From NCBI RefSeq assembly GCF_013386825.1, contig NZ_JACARC010000046.1, positions 1 through 56,339 of the forward strand: 56,339 nt of DNA. The letters run 5' to 3'. The stretch is from Pseudomonas sp. IPO3778 (GTDB lineage: Bacteria; Pseudomonadota; Gammaproteobacteria; Pseudomonadales; Pseudomonadaceae). Positions within the stretch are counted from its first letter, which is position 1, and each line of letters opens with the position of its first letter. The position numbers were made by a program, and so were the translations under genes. This document shows, piece by piece, positions 16,643 through 24,743 of this stretch. The notes beneath the pieces are model-generated. The model searched no databases, was not told the origin of the DNA, and was given only the letters and a program-made list of their open reading frames with translations.

Positions 16643-17428
16643 CTACCGTCCCGGGGCGAGGTTCTCCAGTTGCGTTGCACCATTGACCCGCACCTGCAAC
16701 GGCTGATCGCCAGGTACCCCGTCCGGCACCGGCCAGCGCATGGTTGCGCCCGGCAGCACGTAGCCCAGCAGGCCGTCCACCAGCGGCCGGGTTTGCCCGC
16801 CCTGCTTGAACGCCACATCCGTCAGCCGCGCATGCACGGCGCCCTGGTTGCGCATCTCCACATAGTTGCGCCCGCCCACCGTGACTTTCTTCCAGCTCAG
16901 GTCGGGCTTGCCCGCGCCCTTGGGGTCGCGCTGGCGGGTGGCGTCTTCCTTGCTCCACAGGCCTGCGCCGTAGGCAAACAACGGCACCGAATAACGCATC
17001 TGAAAGCGGATGGCCGCGGCCGTCTTGCCGTCGGCAGCGGGGGTTTCAGGGGTGGCGGACGGGATTTCATCGATGATGATCCGATACGCCAACTCCTGGC
17101 CCGGTGGCACCTCCCGGGTACGGGTCAGGCGCACCAATTGCTTCTGCCCCGGTTCGATCTTCGCCACCGGCGGGCTGCCAATCACGTCACGCTGGTTCTG
17201 GTACTGCTCGTCAAACCCGCCCTGGCTCCAGGCAAACACCCGGATTTGCAGGTTGGCGGTCTCTGTACCGCGGTTCTCCAACCACAAGGCGCTGGCCTGT
17301 TGATCGGCCTCCAACACCGGGTCGATGGGCCAGATCAGCACCGAACTGGCGGCCTGGGCCTGCCCCGCAGCCATCGCCACCAAGCTGACAAAACCCGCGA
17401 CCCAATACCGCCGGGAAGCTGCATCCAT
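16643..17428 (-). CDS. Csu-type periplasmic pilus chaperone
   Basis: A 261-residue PapD-like chaperone of the archaic (CsuC) branch. It has a signal peptide ending at AGQAQAA, a first Ig-like domain with VEADQQ-type strand ALWLENRGTETANLQIRVFAW and the subunit-binding RLTRTREVPPGQELAYRIIIDEIP block, and a second Ig-like domain from about residue 160. It would bind SCPU subunits in the periplasm, donate a strand, and deliver them to the usher. It is placed after the four subunit genes and before the usher, as in csu operons. Confidence 0.92.
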   Translation of the reverse strand: MDAASRRYWVAGFVSLVAMAAGQAQAASSVLIWPIDPVLEADQQASALWLENRGTETANLQIRVFAWSQGGFDEQYQNQRDVIGSPPVAKIEPGQKQLVRLTRTREVPPGQELAYRIIIDEIPSATPETPAADGKTAAAIRFQMRYSVPLFAYGAGLWSKEDATRQRDPKGAGKPDLSWKKVTVGGRNYVEMRNQGAVHARLTDVAFKQGGQTRPLVDGLLGYVLPGATMRWPVPDGVPGDQPLQVRVNGATQLENLAPGR

Positions 17429-17454
17429 AAATTCCTCTCCTCATGCCAATCGCC

Positions 17455-17955
17455 TTACCAGGACAGCTGCACCTGCAGCACATCGCTGTATGTCCCCCCA
17501 GGCTGATTGCCCGGTAACACCACCCGGCCGTAAATCGGCAGGGTTATATTGTTAGCGTTGCTGTAGGCCACGCTGACGCTTTGGCTGATCCCCAGGCTCT
17601 GGCTCAGGGCCGCGTCTTGAAACAATTGATACGCCACTTGGGCACTGCCGCTATTGAGCTGCATGCGCCGACCGCTGACGTTGTGCAAACCGCCATCCAC
17701 CGTCATGTTCAGGGTGACCCCCGGCGTGCATTGCAGGGTTACCCCGCCGCTCAGCGCCACCGACACCGTACTGGTGGACAACGACGAGTAGCTGCCGAAC
17801 GCGAGGCTGCCGTAGTTCGAGCCACCACCCACCACCAGGCAGCCCGCGGCAATCGTCGCGCTGACCTGGATGTTCTGGCTGGTCACCGCCAGCAACGACA
17901 GCGGCATTCCCCAACCAACCATGACCGCCAGCGCCGCGCAGCAGACCCGCTTCAT
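17455..17955 (-). CDS. Spore coat U-domain pilus subunit (fourth of four)
   Basis: A 166-residue secreted subunit. The signal peptide runs to about residue 23 (CCAALAVMVGWGMPLSLLA). A single SCPU domain follows, with the paired cysteine strands AAGCLVVGGG and GVTLQCTPGV, a DGGLHNVSGRRM turn, and the conserved C-terminal strand GGTYSDVLQVQLSW. It is 4 bp downstream of the preceding subunit gene, so it is translated with it. The role as a pilus rod or adaptor subunit is inferred from the family and operon. Confidence 0.87.
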   Translation of the reverse strand: MKRVCCAALAVMVGWGMPLSLLAVTSQNIQVSATIAAGCLVVGGGSNYGSLAFGSYSSLSTSTVSVALSGGVTLQCTPGVTLNMTVDGGLHNVSGRRMQLNSGSAQVAYQLFQDAALSQSLGISQSVSVAYSNANNITLPIYGRVVLPGNQPGGTYSDVLQVQLSW

Positions 17956-17959
17956 GGCA

Positions 17960-18496
17960 CTAGAACGTCAGTTGCACGGACACCGTATCGGTGTAGGTCC
18001 CGGCCGGCAGTCCCGTCTTGCCCACGGCCTGGCCGTAGATATTCACGGTTTGCGCCACGCCCGTGCTCGCGCCCACGTTGATGGTTCCGTTGATGGCCAG
18101 GAGCGTCGAATGCCCGGTGTCGGTGTAGAAGTCGTAGGGCACATAGTTGGCCACGCCGTCGTACAGCGCGCGGGTGCCGCCGGTGGATTGGCCGTCATGG
18201 GACCCGGCACCCACCGTGATCACCGGCGAGGTGCCCGACGAACACTGGATCGACAAGGCGCCCCCGCCGCCGCCCAGCACCTGGCCCGACTGCGTGGTGA
18301 ACTGGCTGTTGGTGGTACCGAAATTGATCGTACCGAAGTTCAAACCGGTGGTACCGCCCACGCCGTTGACCAGGCAACTGTTGGTCAGGATCAGCGTCGA
18401 GCTGATCTGCCCGGTGACCGTGGTGGCCGCCTGGGCGCCCGACACCCACACCAGCGCTATCAATGGAAAAACTGCTTTAGAGACACGTGCGTGCAT
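17960..18496 (-). CDS. Spore coat U-domain pilus subunit (third of four)
   Basis: A 178-residue protein if started at 18496 (MHARVSKAVF), where a GAGG lies about 9 nt upstream. ATGs at 18511 and 18505 would add a few charged residues before the signal peptide. The signal peptide ends at VSGAQAA. The SCPU domain has ILTNSCLVNG and LSIQCSSG cysteine strands, a glycine-rich QVLGGGGGAL segment not seen in its neighbours, and the terminal strand AGTYTDTVSVQLTF. The glycine and threonine richness fits a major rod subunit of the CsuA/B kind, but which of the four is the major pilin is not decided by sequence. Confidence 0.86.
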   Translation of the reverse strand: MHARVSKAVFPLIALVWVSGAQAATTVTGQISSTLILTNSCLVNGVGGTTGLNFGTINFGTTNSQFTTQSGQVLGGGGGALSIQCSSGTSPVITVGAGSHDGQSTGGTRALYDGVANYVPYDFYTDTGHSTLLAINGTINVGASTGVAQTVNIYGQAVGKTGLPAGTYTDTVSVQLTF

Positions 18497-18514
18497 GATG
18501 TCCATCCTCATGAT

Positions 18515-19057
18515 TTACCAATCCAGAGTCACCGTCAGGGTGTCTGTGTAGATGCCGGCCGGTACGGCCCTGGTATTCGCCACCACCGAGCCGAATACCG
18601 GGATCGGTACCTGCGCGCCCTTGGTCACGACGAAATTGCGTTGCTGGCCGATGCTGTAGGTGCTCAGGCCCGCAGGATCGGCCGATAGCCGATACGGTAT
18701 GGTTTGCCGGCCATTGCTCAGGCGCCGGGTGGTGCCGTCGCCATGGGCGCCGCCGTCGATGGTCACGGTGAAGCTGCTGACCACCGAAGGGTTGCAAGTC
18801 ACCGCCAGCGCTGCCTTGTCGCCGTCACTGACGCTGGCACCCAGGCGGTTGTCCCAAGTGGGCCCGTGGCTGCCAAAATCCAGCAAGGCCGAGCCGCCGT
18901 CGGGGCTGACCGGCGCGCTGTCGGTGCCTTTGCTCACCTGGCAACTGGCGGTGATCACCAGCCGCGCGTGAATTTGCCCGGTGACCGCCGCCTGGGCATC
19001 TTCAGCCAGCAGCAACAAGCCGCCCAGCGCGATGCAGGCCAGGGCCCGGGCTACCAT
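18515..19057 (-). CDS. Spore coat U-domain pilus subunit (second of four)
   Basis: A 180-residue secreted SCPU-domain protein with signal peptide ALACIALGGLLLLAEDAQAA, cysteine strands ITASCQVSKG and ALAVTCNPSV, a DGGAHGDGTTRRLSNG turn, and the terminal strand AGIYTDTLTVTLDW. Its start overlaps the end of the upstream subunit gene by 7 bp, showing a compact polycistronic layout. Confidence 0.87.
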   Translation of the reverse strand: MVARALACIALGGLLLLAEDAQAAVTGQIHARLVITASCQVSKGTDSAPVSPDGGSALLDFGSHGPTWDNRLGASVSDGDKAALAVTCNPSVVSSFTVTIDGGAHGDGTTRRLSNGRQTIPYRLSADPAGLSTYSIGQQRNFVVTKGAQVPIPVFGSVVANTRAVPAGIYTDTLTVTLDW

Positions 19058-19578
19058 GTCACGGTCACTTTGAGCAGGTCGGAGTAGCGCCCGACCGCCG
19101 GAATATCCTTGAGGGGTTCGATGCGCCCGTAGAGCGGCAAGTCCACCGTGCCGGAATCAGGCACCCGGCCACTGACCGGCACGTCCACGGCCAAGGGGAT
19201 GCGGCGCGCGGCATCGGCATAAATGCGATACGGAATGGGTTTGATCGACGGGGCGGCGGCGCCCAGGTAACGCACCTCGCCGACACCGCCATGCAGGCCG
19301 CCGTCGACGCGCATCTGATACGGGGTGTCCGGGTTGCACTCCAGCCGTGGCTGGCGCTGGCTGATCAAGGCAGCGCTCAAGGGGCCAGCCGGGTCATCCA
19401 GCCGCGGACCGCTGCCAAAATCCAGCACGCCGAGCTGCTCGATGCCGGCCTCACGCGCAGTGCCGACCAACTGGCAACCGCGCTGCACGTCGATACGCAC
19501 TTCAACCTGAAGCTGAGCACCATAAACCGTGTTGCAGAGCATCGCGCTCATGATTGCCAAGACTGCTTGTCCTTTCAC
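19051..19578 (-). CDS. Spore coat U-domain pilus subunit (first gene of the pilus operon)
   Basis: A 175-residue secreted SCPU-domain protein, the promoter-proximal gene of the operon. A signal peptide is present at the N-terminus (AVLAIMSAMLCNTVYGA), cysteines occur in VQRGCQLVG and RLECNPDT, a DGGLHGGVGEVRYL turn follows, and the terminal strand is VGRYSDLLKVTVTW. It is the most divergent of the four, with a proline-rich rather than glycine-rich middle. Upstream sequence to 19771 must contain the promoters for this operon and for zapE, but none stands out. Confidence 0.85.
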   Translation of the reverse strand: MKGQAVLAIMSAMLCNTVYGAQLQVEVRIDVQRGCQLVGTAREAGIEQLGVLDFGSGPRLDDPAGPLSAALISQRQPRLECNPDTPYQMRVDGGLHGGVGEVRYLGAAAPSIKPIPYRIYADAARRIPLAVDVPVSGRVPDSGTVDLPLYGRIEPLKDIPAVGRYSDLLKVTVTW

Positions 19579-19771
19579 TGCCCCAAATCCTTGTACAGGG
19601 GTGACTGCTGTGTATGAGGTTAGTCACTCAAGGGGAATACGCCAGTCAGGTCATCCGTTTGGATCCATTCAGCCATGCCTTTTCCAGATAGCGGGCGGCG
19701 TGCTTCTGTATTGGTCAAACCACAACCGGCGCTCTAAAGTGAGCGACCCCCGACACACAGAGTGACTGACA

Positions 19772-20887
19772 TTGGCTGCGTTACCGCCCCTGCTCAAACG
19801 ATTGCTGGGTAAACCTGCGGCGCCCGACGCCGACCCCGGCATTGCGGCATTTTTCCGGGACAAGGCCCTTCAACAGGGCTACACCCTCAGCCCCAGCCAG
19901 TTGCAGGTCATCGAGAGCATGGCCGGGCAAACCGCCCACCTGTTGGCCGGGCGCCCTGTCCGCAGCCTTTACCTACACGGCGCGGTGGGCCGGGGTAAAA
20001 GCTGGTTGCTGGACGGGTTTTTCCACGCGCTGCCGATGACCGAAAAGCAGCGCGTGCACTTCCACGACTTTTTCGCCCGCCTGCACCGGGGCATGTTTGC
20101 CCATCGTCAGCAGCGCGATGCCCTGGCCGTCACCCTGGATGAGCTGCTCGAGGGCTGTCGCGTGCTGTGCTTCGACGAGTTTCACGTGCACGACATCGGC
20201 GACGCGATGCTGATCAGCCGCCTGTTCAAGGCCCTGTTCCGGCGCGGGGTGTGGGTGCTGGTGACGTCCAACTACCCGCCCGCCGGCCTGTTGCCGAACC
20301 CGTTGTACCACCAGCGCTTCAAGCCGGTGATCGAACTGATCAGTGCCCGCATGGACGTCATGGAGGTCAGTGCGCCCCAGGATTATCGCGGCCTGGCCCA
20401 GGCCAATAGTGAGCAGCGTTTCACCGCAGGCCAGTTCGTCTGGCCGGGTACCGCCGCGCAACGGGAAGCCCTGGCGCTGCCGTCAGCAGATCACGCGCCG
20501 ATCAGCCTGACCGTCGGTGCCCGACAGTTGATAGCCCGCTGGCATGAAGGCCGCCACATCGCCTTCACCTTCAGCGACCTGTGCGAGCAACCGACCGCCG
20601 TCATGGACTATTTGCAGCTGTGCCGCGACTACGACCGCTGGATCATCGACGGCCTGCCGCACCTGGCGGACTGCCCGATTGCCGCCCAGCAACGCTTTAT
20701 CAACCTGGTGGACGTGCTCTACGACCAGGACAAGCAACTGGTGCTGATCGGCGAACAGCCGCTGGAGCACGCCCTGAGTGGCCAGGCGATTGATTTGGCG
20801 CGCACCGCCAGCCGTCTGGGGCAGTTGCAGAAGATCGGCCCACAACCCGCTATCATGAGCGCCATTCACGCCCCTATTGCCGAGTGA
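19772..20887 (+). CDS. zapE: AFG1-like ATPase, cell division protein ZapE
   Basis: A 371-residue P-loop ATPase of the AFG1/ZapE family. Walker A is HGAVGRGKSWLL near residues 70-80. Walker B is CRVLCFDEFHVHDIGDAM, followed by the sensor segment VLVTSNYPPAGLLPN. ZapE in E. coli interacts with FtsZ and affects Z-ring stability, while mitochondrial AFG1 aids protein quality control. The start is a TTG (MAALPP) because no in-frame ATG precedes the conserved N-terminus. The LRR-kinase gene begins 10 bp after the stop, so co-transcription is likely. Many gammaproteobacteria carry a canonical zapE near rplM/petA; whether this is a second copy cannot be seen here. Confidence 0.85.
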   Translation: MAALPPLLKRLLGKPAAPDADPGIAAFFRDKALQQGYTLSPSQLQVIESMAGQTAHLLAGRPVRSLYLHGAVGRGKSWLLDGFFHALPMTEKQRVHFHDFFARLHRGMFAHRQQRDALAVTLDELLEGCRVLCFDEFHVHDIGDAMLISRLFKALFRRGVWVLVTSNYPPAGLLPNPLYHQRFKPVIELISARMDVMEVSAPQDYRGLAQANSEQRFTAGQFVWPGTAAQREALALPSADHAPISLTVGARQLIARWHEGRHIAFTFSDLCEQPTAVMDYLQLCRDYDRWIIDGLPHLADCPIAAQQRFINLVDVLYDQDKQLVLIGEQPLEHALSGQAIDLARTASRLGQLQKIGPQPAIMSAIHAPIAE

Positions 20888-20897
20888 CGCGCTGTTC

Positions 20898-22220
20898 ATG
20901 GATACCCTTGCCCAACTCAAGGCCGGCCAATTGGCCGGTATCAAACGCCTGGACCTGCGCTGCGGGCTGACCGAGTTCCCCCGGGAAATCTTCGACCTGG
21001 CCGACTCCCTGGAAATCCTCAACCTCACCGGCAATGCCCTCAGCAGCCTGCCGGATGACCTGCACCGCCTGCCCCATCTGCGGGTGCTGTTCTGCTCGGA
21101 AAACGCCTTTACCGAACTGCCGGAATGCCTGGGCCAGTGCGCACAGTTGAGCATGATCGGCTTCAAGTCGAACCAGATCAGCCGCGTACCGGCGGCCGCC
21201 TTGCCGCCCCTGCTGCGCTGGCTGATCCTCACCGACAACCGCATCAGCCAGTTGCCGAGCGAACTGGGTGAACGGCCATTGCTGCAAAAATTGATGCTGG
21301 CCGGCAACCACCTGGAGCATTTGCCGCCCAGCCTGGCCCAGTGCAAGAACCTCGAACTGATCCGCATCGCCTCCAACCGCCTGACCCGCCTGCCGGACTG
21401 GTTGCTGACCCTGCCGAGCCTGACCTGGCTGGCCTACGCCGGCAACCCGGTGGAAATGGCCGTGGAAGTGGCTCGCGATGACGCGACGCCGAACATTCCC
21501 TGGTCGCAGTTGGTGCTGGGCGAGGTGTTGGGCGAAGGCGCTTCAGGGATCATCCGCAAGGCGTCCTGGACCCCATCCAGCGGGCCGGCCAAGGCGGTCG
21601 CGGTCAAGCTGTATAAAGGCAGCATCACCAGCGACGGCTCGCCCCTGCACGAAATGCACGCCTGCATCGCCGCCGGGTTGCACGCCAACCTGATCAAGGT
21701 AGAAGGCCGGGTGGTCGACCATCCCGAAGGCCAGGCGGCCCTGGTGATGCAACTGATCGAGCCGAGCTACCGCAACCTCGCCGCCCTGCCGAGCCTGGCG
21801 TCGTGCACCCGTGACATCTACGAACCCACTACCCGCTTCAGTGCGGACGTGGCGCTGCGCTTGGCCCGGGGCATCGCCTCGGTGGCGGCGCACCTGCACG
21901 AGCAAGGCATCACCCATGGCGATCTGTATGGCCATAACATTCTGTGGAATGAAGCCGGGGAGTGTCTGCTGGGAGACTTTGGCGCCGCGTCGTTTCACGC
22001 CACGGTCGACAGCCTGGAAACCCGGGCGTTGCAGCGCATCGAAGTGCGGGCGTTCGGGGTGTTGCTGGGGGAATTGCTCGAAAGGATTGATACAGGCTTG
22101 AGCGAGGAGAAACGCGTGGCGCTGGAAGCCTTGCGGGATAACTGCTGCCAGCCGGACGTGCTTGCCCGGCCTGGGTTCGAGGAAATCACAAGCTTGTTGC
22201 AGTCTTCCAAACTCCGCTAA
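20898..22220 (+). CDS. Leucine-rich-repeat protein with C-terminal protein kinase domain
   Basis: A 440-residue protein in two parts. Residues about 15-190 hold some seven leucine-rich repeats of the LxxLxLxxNxLxxLP type (for example LEILNLTGNALSSLP and LRWLILTDNRISQLP). Residues about 203-437 form a eukaryote-like protein kinase: GEGASG loop (212-217), ATP lysine in VAVKLYKG (Lys237), catalytic loop HGDLYGHN (Asp342, Asn347) and DFG (360-362). The catalytic Arg of HRD is Gly, so it is a non-RD kinase. There is no signal peptide or membrane helix, so it should be cytoplasmic. The ATG at 20898 is chosen over the TTG at 20877. Substrate and function are unknown. Confidence 0.88.
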   Translation: MDTLAQLKAGQLAGIKRLDLRCGLTEFPREIFDLADSLEILNLTGNALSSLPDDLHRLPHLRVLFCSENAFTELPECLGQCAQLSMIGFKSNQISRVPAAALPPLLRWLILTDNRISQLPSELGERPLLQKLMLAGNHLEHLPPSLAQCKNLELIRIASNRLTRLPDWLLTLPSLTWLAYAGNPVEMAVEVARDDATPNIPWSQLVLGEVLGEGASGIIRKASWTPSSGPAKAVAVKLYKGSITSDGSPLHEMHACIAAGLHANLIKVEGRVVDHPEGQAALVMQLIEPSYRNLAALPSLASCTRDIYEPTTRFSADVALRLARGIASVAAHLHEQGITHGDLYGHNILWNEAGECLLGDFGAASFHATVDSLETRALQRIEVRAFGVLLGELLERIDTGLSEEKRVALEALRDNCCQPDVLARPGFEEITSLLQSSKLR

Positions 22221-22226
22221 ACCAAA

Positions 22227-22315
22227 TGTGGGAGCGGGCTTGCTCGCGAATGCGGTGTGTCAGTCAATACATACTTGGCTGGTACACCGTATTCGCGAGC
22301 AAGCCCGCTCCCACA
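22227..22315. repeat. REPIN: inverted pair of REP sequences
   Basis: The core GGGAGCGGGCTTGCTCGCG and its reverse complement (at about 22292-22315) face each other across a roughly 40-bp spacer, forming a long imperfect palindrome between convergent genes. This core recurs at five places in the window and is the abundant P. fluorescens REP family mobilised by RAYT transposases. None of those transposases is encoded here. Confidence 0.9.
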
Positions 22316-22345
22316 TTTAGATCGGGTTCTCACATCAAATGAGCG

Positions 22346-23053
22346 TTAACCCGCCAACCCGACAAACATGTCCTGCACATCATCATGGTTGTCCAAACCT
22401 TCGAGGAAGGCTTCAACTTCGGCCATTTGCTCGTCGGTCAAACCGCTCACCGGGTTCTTCGCAATGTAGCCCAGCTTGGCCGACAACACGGTGAAGCCCT
22501 GCTCCGGCAAGGCTTTCTGCACGGCGTCCAGGTCGGTGGTCTCGGTGATGAACAGGGTCGTGCCCTCTTCTTCGCCTTCCTCGAAATCCTGGGCACCGGC
22601 TTCAATGGCGGCCATTTCCGGATCGGCGTCCGGGCTGTCCGGCGAGGCTTCGATCAGGCCCACGTGGTTGAAGTCCCAGGCCACGGAGCCGGAAGCGCCC
22701 AGTTGGCCCTTGCGGAATGCCACGCGGATTTCCGCCACGGTGCGGTTGATGTTGTCGGTCACGCATTCAACGATCAGCGGCACCTGGTGCGGGGCAAACC
22801 CTTCGTAGGTCACACGGTGGTATTGCACGGTCTCACCGAGCAGACCGGCGCCTTTCTTGATCGCGCGTTCCAGGGTTTCCTTGGGCATCGAGGCCTTTTT
22901 GGCCTGCTCCACCACCAGGCGCAAATGTGCGTTGGTGGCGGTGTCGGCACCGTTGCGGGCAGCAATGGTGATCTCTTTCACCAGCTTGCCGAAGATCTTG
23001 CCCTTGGCATTGGATGCCGCTTCTTTATGTTTGACTTTCCACTGTGCGCCCAT
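22346..23053 (-). CDS. YebC/PmpR-family protein (YeeN-type paralogue)
   Basis: A 235-residue YebC-family protein. It starts MGAQWKVKHKEAASNAKG rather than the MAGHSKWANIKHRK of the ruvC-linked YebC, so this is probably the second, YeeN-like paralogue. Conserved family segments are KLVKEITIAARNG, QAKKASMPKETLERAIKKG, YEGFAPHQVPLIVECVTDNINRT, and the acidic C-terminal half. YebC proteins were described as transcriptional regulators (PmpR) and more recently as ribosome-associated factors relieving proline stalls. It appears monocistronic. Confidence 0.9.
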   Translation of the reverse strand: MGAQWKVKHKEAASNAKGKIFGKLVKEITIAARNGADTATNAHLRLVVEQAKKASMPKETLERAIKKGAGLLGETVQYHRVTYEGFAPHQVPLIVECVTDNINRTVAEIRVAFRKGQLGASGSVAWDFNHVGLIEASPDSPDADPEMAAIEAGAQDFEEGEEEGTTLFITETTDLDAVQKALPEQGFTVLSAKLGYIAKNPVSGLTDEQMAEVEAFLEGLDNHDDVQDMFVGLAG

Positions 23054-23162
23054 GACTCACTCTCTTCTATCCATCGCGCCGAGACGTCTACTGGCCGGCG
23101 CTTTGGGGGCAGAGTTTATAGCGCTGAAACACTCTAATCCACCAAAAAACCGGCCATGCCCC

Positions 23163-24476
23163 TCAGGTGCGCAAGGGATTGATGGCGCGCTCACGGTCCG
23201 GCACAAAGTCGCCGACCTGCGCCAACACGGCGGGCCTGGCGTTCCAGTAGGGCATCAACACCAGCGAGGAAAACAGCGCGGCGCCGGCAAACACGATAAA
23301 TACCGTGACGGTGTCGAAGTAGCCCGGCAGCAGGCCGCCAAGCACCGCTCCCACCGAGCCGCAACCGTTGACGAACCCCGCCGCGGTGGCGCCGGCCTTG
23401 GCGGTGCCGAAGTCGATGGCGGCGGTGCTGCTGATCATCGAGTCTGGCCCGTACAGGGTCAGGCCCATCACAAACAGCAGCGCCATCACCATCATCACGC
23501 TGCCGGTGTGCAAGGCGCCCATGAACAGTGCCAGGGCCACGGTCAGCGCCAGCAGGCTGAGGACACAGGCCGGCATGCGCCGGGCGCCGAACAGTTTGTC
23601 GGAGGCCATGCCGATCATGATCGGCCCCAGCAACCCCGCCAACTCGAACGCCGTCGGCACAATCGCCGCACCCACCTTACCCACCGACGGCATCTGCTCA
23701 TACACAATCACCGGCCCCCACAACAGGATCGCGTAGCGCGCCGGTTTCAACAGAAAGTACGCCAGGCCCAGGGTCAATACGGTGCGGTTGCGCAAAATGG
23801 CCCGCAGCGGTTCCAGCACGCTGGCGTTCTTCTCGGCGGCCGTCTGTTCCGGTTCCGGCTCCACCGCCGGCAACCCCACGTCCTGTGGCGTGTTGCGCTG
23901 GAAGATGAAGAACAGCACCGCCACCACGAAGACCACGGCCGCACTGGAGATAAACGCCGCATGCCAGGTGCCGATCAGCGTATACGCCCACCATCCGGCA
24001 AACGGCGACGCCACCAGGCCACCAAAGGCGTAGCACGAACTCCACAAGCCCAGTACCCGCCCTCGCTGCTGCGCCGGGAAGAAGCTGCCGAGGTTCTTGC
24101 ACAGCCCCGACCAGCCGGTGGACTGGGCCAGGCCCTGGATCAGCATGCAGGTGACAAAGATCGGCAAGGTGGCGAATGTCCCCATCACCAGCGCGGCGGC
24201 GGCTGAAATCAGCAACCCGCCGAGCACCACGACACGCGGCCCGAAACGGTCGGCAAGCATGCCCCAGGTGAACTGGCCGACGGCGTAGGCCGCGAGGTAG
24301 AGGCCGTCCAGGTTGGCCATCATCATCTTGTCCAGCGGGAAACTCGGGTCGTCGACGATCCCCAGTTTGGCCACCGAAAAAGCTTTGCGGGTGAAATAGA
24401 AGGCCGCGTACGCCAGCCAGGTGATGGCGAAAATCTGCACGCGCCAACGCTTGATGTGACTCAAGGGAGTATTCAT
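23163..24476 (-). CDS. OPA/UhpC-type major facilitator transporter, possibly for 2-aminoethylphosphonate
   Basis: A 437-residue MFS protein with about 12 membrane helices and the features of the organophosphate:phosphate antiporter branch (YFTRKAFSVAKLGI near the start, GLAQSTGWSGLCKNLGSFFPAQQRGRVLGLWSSCYAFGG in the middle). Members move phosphorylated or phosphonate anions such as glycerol-3-phosphate or phosphoglycerate. It lies in the same region as phnW and phnX, divergent from a LysR regulator paralogous to the one facing phnW. That makes a phosphonate such as 2-aminoethylphosphonate a reasonable substrate. The transport family is secure and the substrate is inference. Confidence 0.85.
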   Translation of the reverse strand: MNTPLSHIKRWRVQIFAITWLAYAAFYFTRKAFSVAKLGIVDDPSFPLDKMMMANLDGLYLAAYAVGQFTWGMLADRFGPRVVVLGGLLISAAAALVMGTFATLPIFVTCMLIQGLAQSTGWSGLCKNLGSFFPAQQRGRVLGLWSSCYAFGGLVASPFAGWWAYTLIGTWHAAFISSAAVVFVVAVLFFIFQRNTPQDVGLPAVEPEPEQTAAEKNASVLEPLRAILRNRTVLTLGLAYFLLKPARYAILLWGPVIVYEQMPSVGKVGAAIVPTAFELAGLLGPIMIGMASDKLFGARRMPACVLSLLALTVALALFMGALHTGSVMMVMALLFVMGLTLYGPDSMISSTAAIDFGTAKAGATAAGFVNGCGSVGAVLGGLLPGYFDTVTVFIVFAGAALFSSLVLMPYWNARPAVLAQVGDFVPDRERAINPLRT

Positions 24477-24743
24477 GGTGGTTCTGACCTCGGGTGTGAG
24501 TGTGCCGGCAGAATGAAAAGCAAACGCCTGTATTTTTATTGTTGAGCACTGCAGTACCGGCGCCGGGAGGGGCGCGGTACTGGTCAGATGAGTCCTGCGG
24601 GTAAGTACGCAAAAGACCCATGGCCGCCGAAGTTGTAGGACTCAACCTACGGCGACTGAGGGCTATCAAAGCAATGGCTGACTAATAGGTAAAATCGATT
24701 TATCGTATTTCAAATATAAGCTGAGCTTGTAAGAGGATTCGCG

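Noticed and set aside
15006..16706. Long open frame on the plus strand opposite the usher gene (566 codons)
   Set aside because: It has no recognisable domain, is rich in His, Gln, Arg and Val as expected for an antisense frame of GC-rich code, and covers a well-supported usher gene.
22227..22315. REPIN as the intrinsic terminator for the LRR-kinase gene
   Set aside because: The hairpin lacks a T run and is one of several copies of a dispersed repeat; a secondary effect on transcription is possible but not shown.
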